Of a DNA stretch of 64,000 bases, positions 61,890 through 64,000 are shown one piece after another. Numbering within the stretch: position 1 is the stretch's first letter; each line of letters opens with the position of its first letter. The notes under the pieces are model-generated. The model was not told the origin of the DNA. It worked only from the letters and a program-made list of their open reading frames with translations, and made no database searches. The stretch is from Nitrospinota bacterium (lineage in GTDB: Bacteria; Nitrospinota_A; UBA7883; JACRLM01), in the NCBI GenBank assembly GCA_016208975.1, contig JACQXA010000001.1, positions 1 through 64,000 of the forward strand, given 5' to 3'. The translations under genes and the position numbers were made by a program.

Positions 61890-62495
61890 ATGTTGATGGC
61901 AGGTGTGACTAAAGCGGTTAGATATGAGCCGAAGACTTTCCCAGGGCTCAATAACCTTATCGGCATCACCCCAGTGGAGATTGAGGAACACCTAAAGCTG
62001 TATAACGGCTATGTGGCCAATACCAATCTGCTACGGGAGAAAATCGGCTCCATGGTGGTGTCCGGCTCGGCTGGAACCCCGGAATTCGCGGAACTGGTTA
62101 GACGGCTTGGGTTTGAGTACAACGGTATGCGGCTCCACGAGTTGTATTTCGAAAATCTTTCTGGCGGTGGCAAAAGGCCAAGCCAGATGGTGGTAAACGC
62201 ACTGGAAGACGCGTTCAACGGCTTCGGATCTTGGGAAACCCTTTTCCGCAAGGTAGCGGCCATGCGGGGAGTGGGCTGGGTTATCCTTTACCAGGATCCG
62301 CTTAACGAAAACCTGAGCGTCCACTGGATAAACCAGCATGAAGACGGGCACCCTGTGGGGTTCAACCCGATACTGGTTTTGGACTGCTGGGAGCATGCGT
62401 GGACGGCGTACCTCCGCCCAACGGAGAGAGCCAAGTACATAGAGGACTTCTTCACCAATATAGACTGGGACGTGGTGGAAAGGCGGTTTAGATAA
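61890..62495 (+). CDS. Fe/Mn superoxide dismutase family protein
   Basis: A 201-residue enzyme converting superoxide to peroxide. All four metal ligands are recognisable: His in EEHLKLYNGYV (about residue 34), His in RLHELYFENL (about 87), and Asp and His in LDCWEHAWTAY (about 169 and 173). The region after the first His differs from the usual HHxxYV by one residue and lacks the double His, so it is a divergent member. The ATG at 61890 has an AAAAGGAGATC site; an extension to 61836 is rejected. The 210-nt gap before it holds a TTGACA at 61790-61795 without a clear -10. Confidence 0.87.
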   Translation: MLMAGVTKAVRYEPKTFPGLNNLIGITPVEIEEHLKLYNGYVANTNLLREKIGSMVVSGSAGTPEFAELVRRLGFEYNGMRLHELYFENLSGGGKRPSQMVVNALEDAFNGFGSWETLFRKVAAMRGVGWVILYQDPLNENLSVHWINQHEDGHPVGFNPILVLDCWEHAWTAYLRPTERAKYIEDFFTNIDWDVVERRFR

Positions 62496-62659
62496 CCGCC
62501 AACAGCGCTGGGTGGCGGGAGTATAAGGCGCCGCGCGGCGTGGATGATTGAGAGGGGAATAGTTAAGGTGGCAGGTAAAATTGCGCGCTTAGCCACTTTG
62601 AAAGGGGGAGGGGAAGGAGCGCGTTTCACCATTTTCACAGGAACGGCGGGAAATCATGA

Positions 62660-64000
62660 TTAGCGCCCGGCTCCGCTGATCCTGTAAACCTGCATTTCCT
62701 CCGCAAGACCCTTTATCGTGGCTTTGCCGGGTTCAACTTTCATGGCCGTGAGCAGTGCCCCCACGCCGGGGTATTCATACACATCCGACGTTATGTAAAC
62801 CTCATCGCCTCCGGCCAGTTCCTGAACCCTGGAGGCTATGTTCACCGTTTGGCCGAAATAGTCCAGCCGTTCGTTCAGGTTCACCACGATGGAGGCTCCT
62901 TTGTGGATACCGATCTTCAGGATGATGTCAGTCTTATTCCCAGACTGGTTCATTTTGGCCACTTCTTCCCGCATCTCCAGCGCCGCTTTCATGGCGTCCA
63001 CCGGATTCATGAAACTGCCCATCACCGCGTCCCCGATGGTTTTCACGATGGCTCCGTGATTGCCTGCCACCACCTTTCCGAGGATGTCGAAATGCTGGCG
63101 AACAAGGGAAAAAGCGTTAAGGTCGCCAATCCTGTCATAAAGGGAGGTGGAGCCCTTCAGGTCGGTGAATACGATGGAGATGTCTTTCACACCCAGGCCT
63201 TCAGTGCCTTTCACCACATCGTAATGGAACAGGTCGTGGAACGATTGCGTGGTCAGAAGCCGCTTGCCGGAAAGGTATGGCGTGAAGCTGATGGTGAAAT
63301 CCTCGGCGTACCGAGTGGGGAAATTTAGCAGGGTTATCAGCCCTTTCCTGCCAGACTGGTTGTAAAAATCGAATTCAGTCTCCCCGGAGCTCAAGGTTCC
63401 GGCGCTTAAGGTGATCGCCGAGCCGTTGAGTTTTACGCCAAGAGAGCCGCTTCCGCCCCCTGGCTGGCCGCTCACGGGTATGCCAGCGCCGGTATGGTTC
63501 AGGAAATCGCTTATCACAAGGTAGCCTTCCGTAAGCTCCCTGGTTATCTTTTTCTCCTCGCCATTCTGGATGTAAGCGTGGAACTTCATGAAAGGGATTG
63601 CGCCATCTATCCATCTTCTTCCGTCCCGTATCACGCCTTCCCTGCTGAAACGATAGAGGGTCAGGTAATCCAGCGGGGACAAGGAATCCGGATGGTGGCA
63701 GGTTATCTCCCGGACTTGGGGCGACACGGTGAAGCTTATCATTATGTAGTCGTCCAGGGATGCCTCGGAGTCCACATTGCACACTTCGCAATGGCTGTGG
63801 GAGTCTAAAGCCTTTAGGGAGCTGAAGCTTTCCAGCACGCTGGTGCAACCGGGGCACAACACATGCCAGTTCATTTGAAACAGACCCTCCACGGCGCCGT
63901 GCAGGAAAAAGTCTATTGATTCGTTTTCCTCGATTCCTTTTTCCTTTGCGAACAGGATGGGATTGATCCGGAAAAGCGCCTCATCGGTGGCGTTGCGGAT
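62660..64000 (-). CDS. Class III adenylate/guanylate cyclase with DUF5939-like N-terminus (partial)
   Basis: The 3' part of a larger gene: the frame is open from 64000 with no stop, so the N-terminus lies outside. The visible 446 residues hold the end of a DUF5939-like helical region and a cysteine-rich motif (WHVLCPGC ... HCEVCNV, probably a zinc knuckle). A C-terminal cyclase homology domain follows. The domain has the metal Asp in FTDLKGSTSLYDR, the second in TIGDAVMGSF, the adenine-specifying Lys in VKTIGD, and the catalytic Asn/Arg in NIASRVQEL. It probably makes cAMP. Confidence 0.88.
   Translation of the reverse strand: MRNATDEALFRINPILFAKEKGIEENESIDFFLHGAVEGLFQMNWHVLCPGCTSVLESFSSLKALDSHSHCEVCNVDSEASLDDYIMISFTVSPQVREITCHHPDSLSPLDYLTLYRFSREGVIRDGRRWIDGAIPFMKFHAYIQNGEEKKITRELTEGYLVISDFLNHTGAGIPVSGQPGGGSGSLGVKLNGSAITLSAGTLSSGETEFDFYNQSGRKGLITLLNFPTRYAEDFTISFTPYLSGKRLLTTQSFHDLFHYDVVKGTEGLGVKDISIVFTDLKGSTSLYDRIGDLNAFSLVRQHFDILGKVVAGNHGAIVKTIGDAVMGSFMNPVDAMKAALEMREEVAKMNQSGNKTDIILKIGIHKGASIVVNLNERLDYFGQTVNIASRVQELAGGDEVYITSDVYEYPGVGALLTAMKVEPGKATIKGLAEEMQVYRISGAGR

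Noticed and set aside
62495-62518. Intrinsic terminator after the superoxide dismutase gene
   Set aside because: CCGCC...GGCGG can pair, but no T-run follows and the stem is short.

Overview
The window is a 64 kb, moderately GC-rich piece of a Gram-negative bacterial chromosome. LPS genes (waaF- and lpxL-type), a tripartite EmrAB-type pump, a lipoprotein and MreB all imply an outer membrane. Gene order and protein lengths recall Nitrospinota, Desulfobacterota or related lineages, but the taxon cannot be fixed from sequence alone. No prophage, CRISPR array or intact insertion sequence is visible.

Layout. 1-11.9 kb: the classic information-processing block (tuf 3' end, rpmG, tRNA-Trp, secE, nusG, rplK, rplA, rplJ, rplL, rpoB, rpoC), closed by a strong terminator. 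12.0-17.1 kb: a ClC channel converging on a reverse-strand run hisB-hisH-lpxL-waaF. 17.2-20.9 kb: a GAF sensor with a degenerate GGDEF domain, mreB and an orphan motA. 21.0-23.7 kb, reverse strand: a CobA-HemD fusion, the RNase P RNA and a zinc-ribbon coiled-coil protein. 24.2-28.1 kb: polyprenyl synthase, a nitronate monooxygenase-like flavoprotein and a MoxR/chelatase-like AAA+ ATPase. 28.5-37.1 kb: an unrecognised repeat protein, the AddAB pair and a divergent LOG-family gene. 37.2-42.4 kb: hicB with a frameshifted hicA, a giant CoA-dehydratase activase and a ferredoxin. 42.5-48.7 kb: small envelope proteins and a Gld-type ABC system with a DUF4340 protein. 48.7-55.5 kb: grpE-dnaJ, then reverse-strand cheV, nnrED and a 763-residue coiled-coil protein. 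55.9-64 kb: HU, tRNA-Ala, an EmrAB-type efflux operon, sspB, an orphan hydrogenase maturation protease, a Fe/Mn superoxide dismutase and a class III nucleotide cyclase running off the window end.

Main observations. (1) RpoB carries a CxC-x12-CxxC zinc-ribbon-like insertion with the same spacing and very similar flanks as the N-terminal zinc ribbon of RpoC. (2) Two copies of a ~151 bp palindromic element lie in opposite orientation, each with matching inverted ends and a different, exact 8-bp flanking duplication: a non-autonomous transposable element (MITE). (3) Several genes (addB, the LOG gene, clc, cobA-hemD) have a -10-like hexamer only 6-8 nt before the ATG and no Shine-Dalgarno, which predicts leaderless mRNAs. 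(4) The GGDEF string in the GAF protein is a decoy: the catalytic loop reads YGDRF. (5) hicA is frameshifted. (6) The efflux lipoprotein gene abuts tRNA-Ala and lacks a conventional start that leaves a signal peptide.
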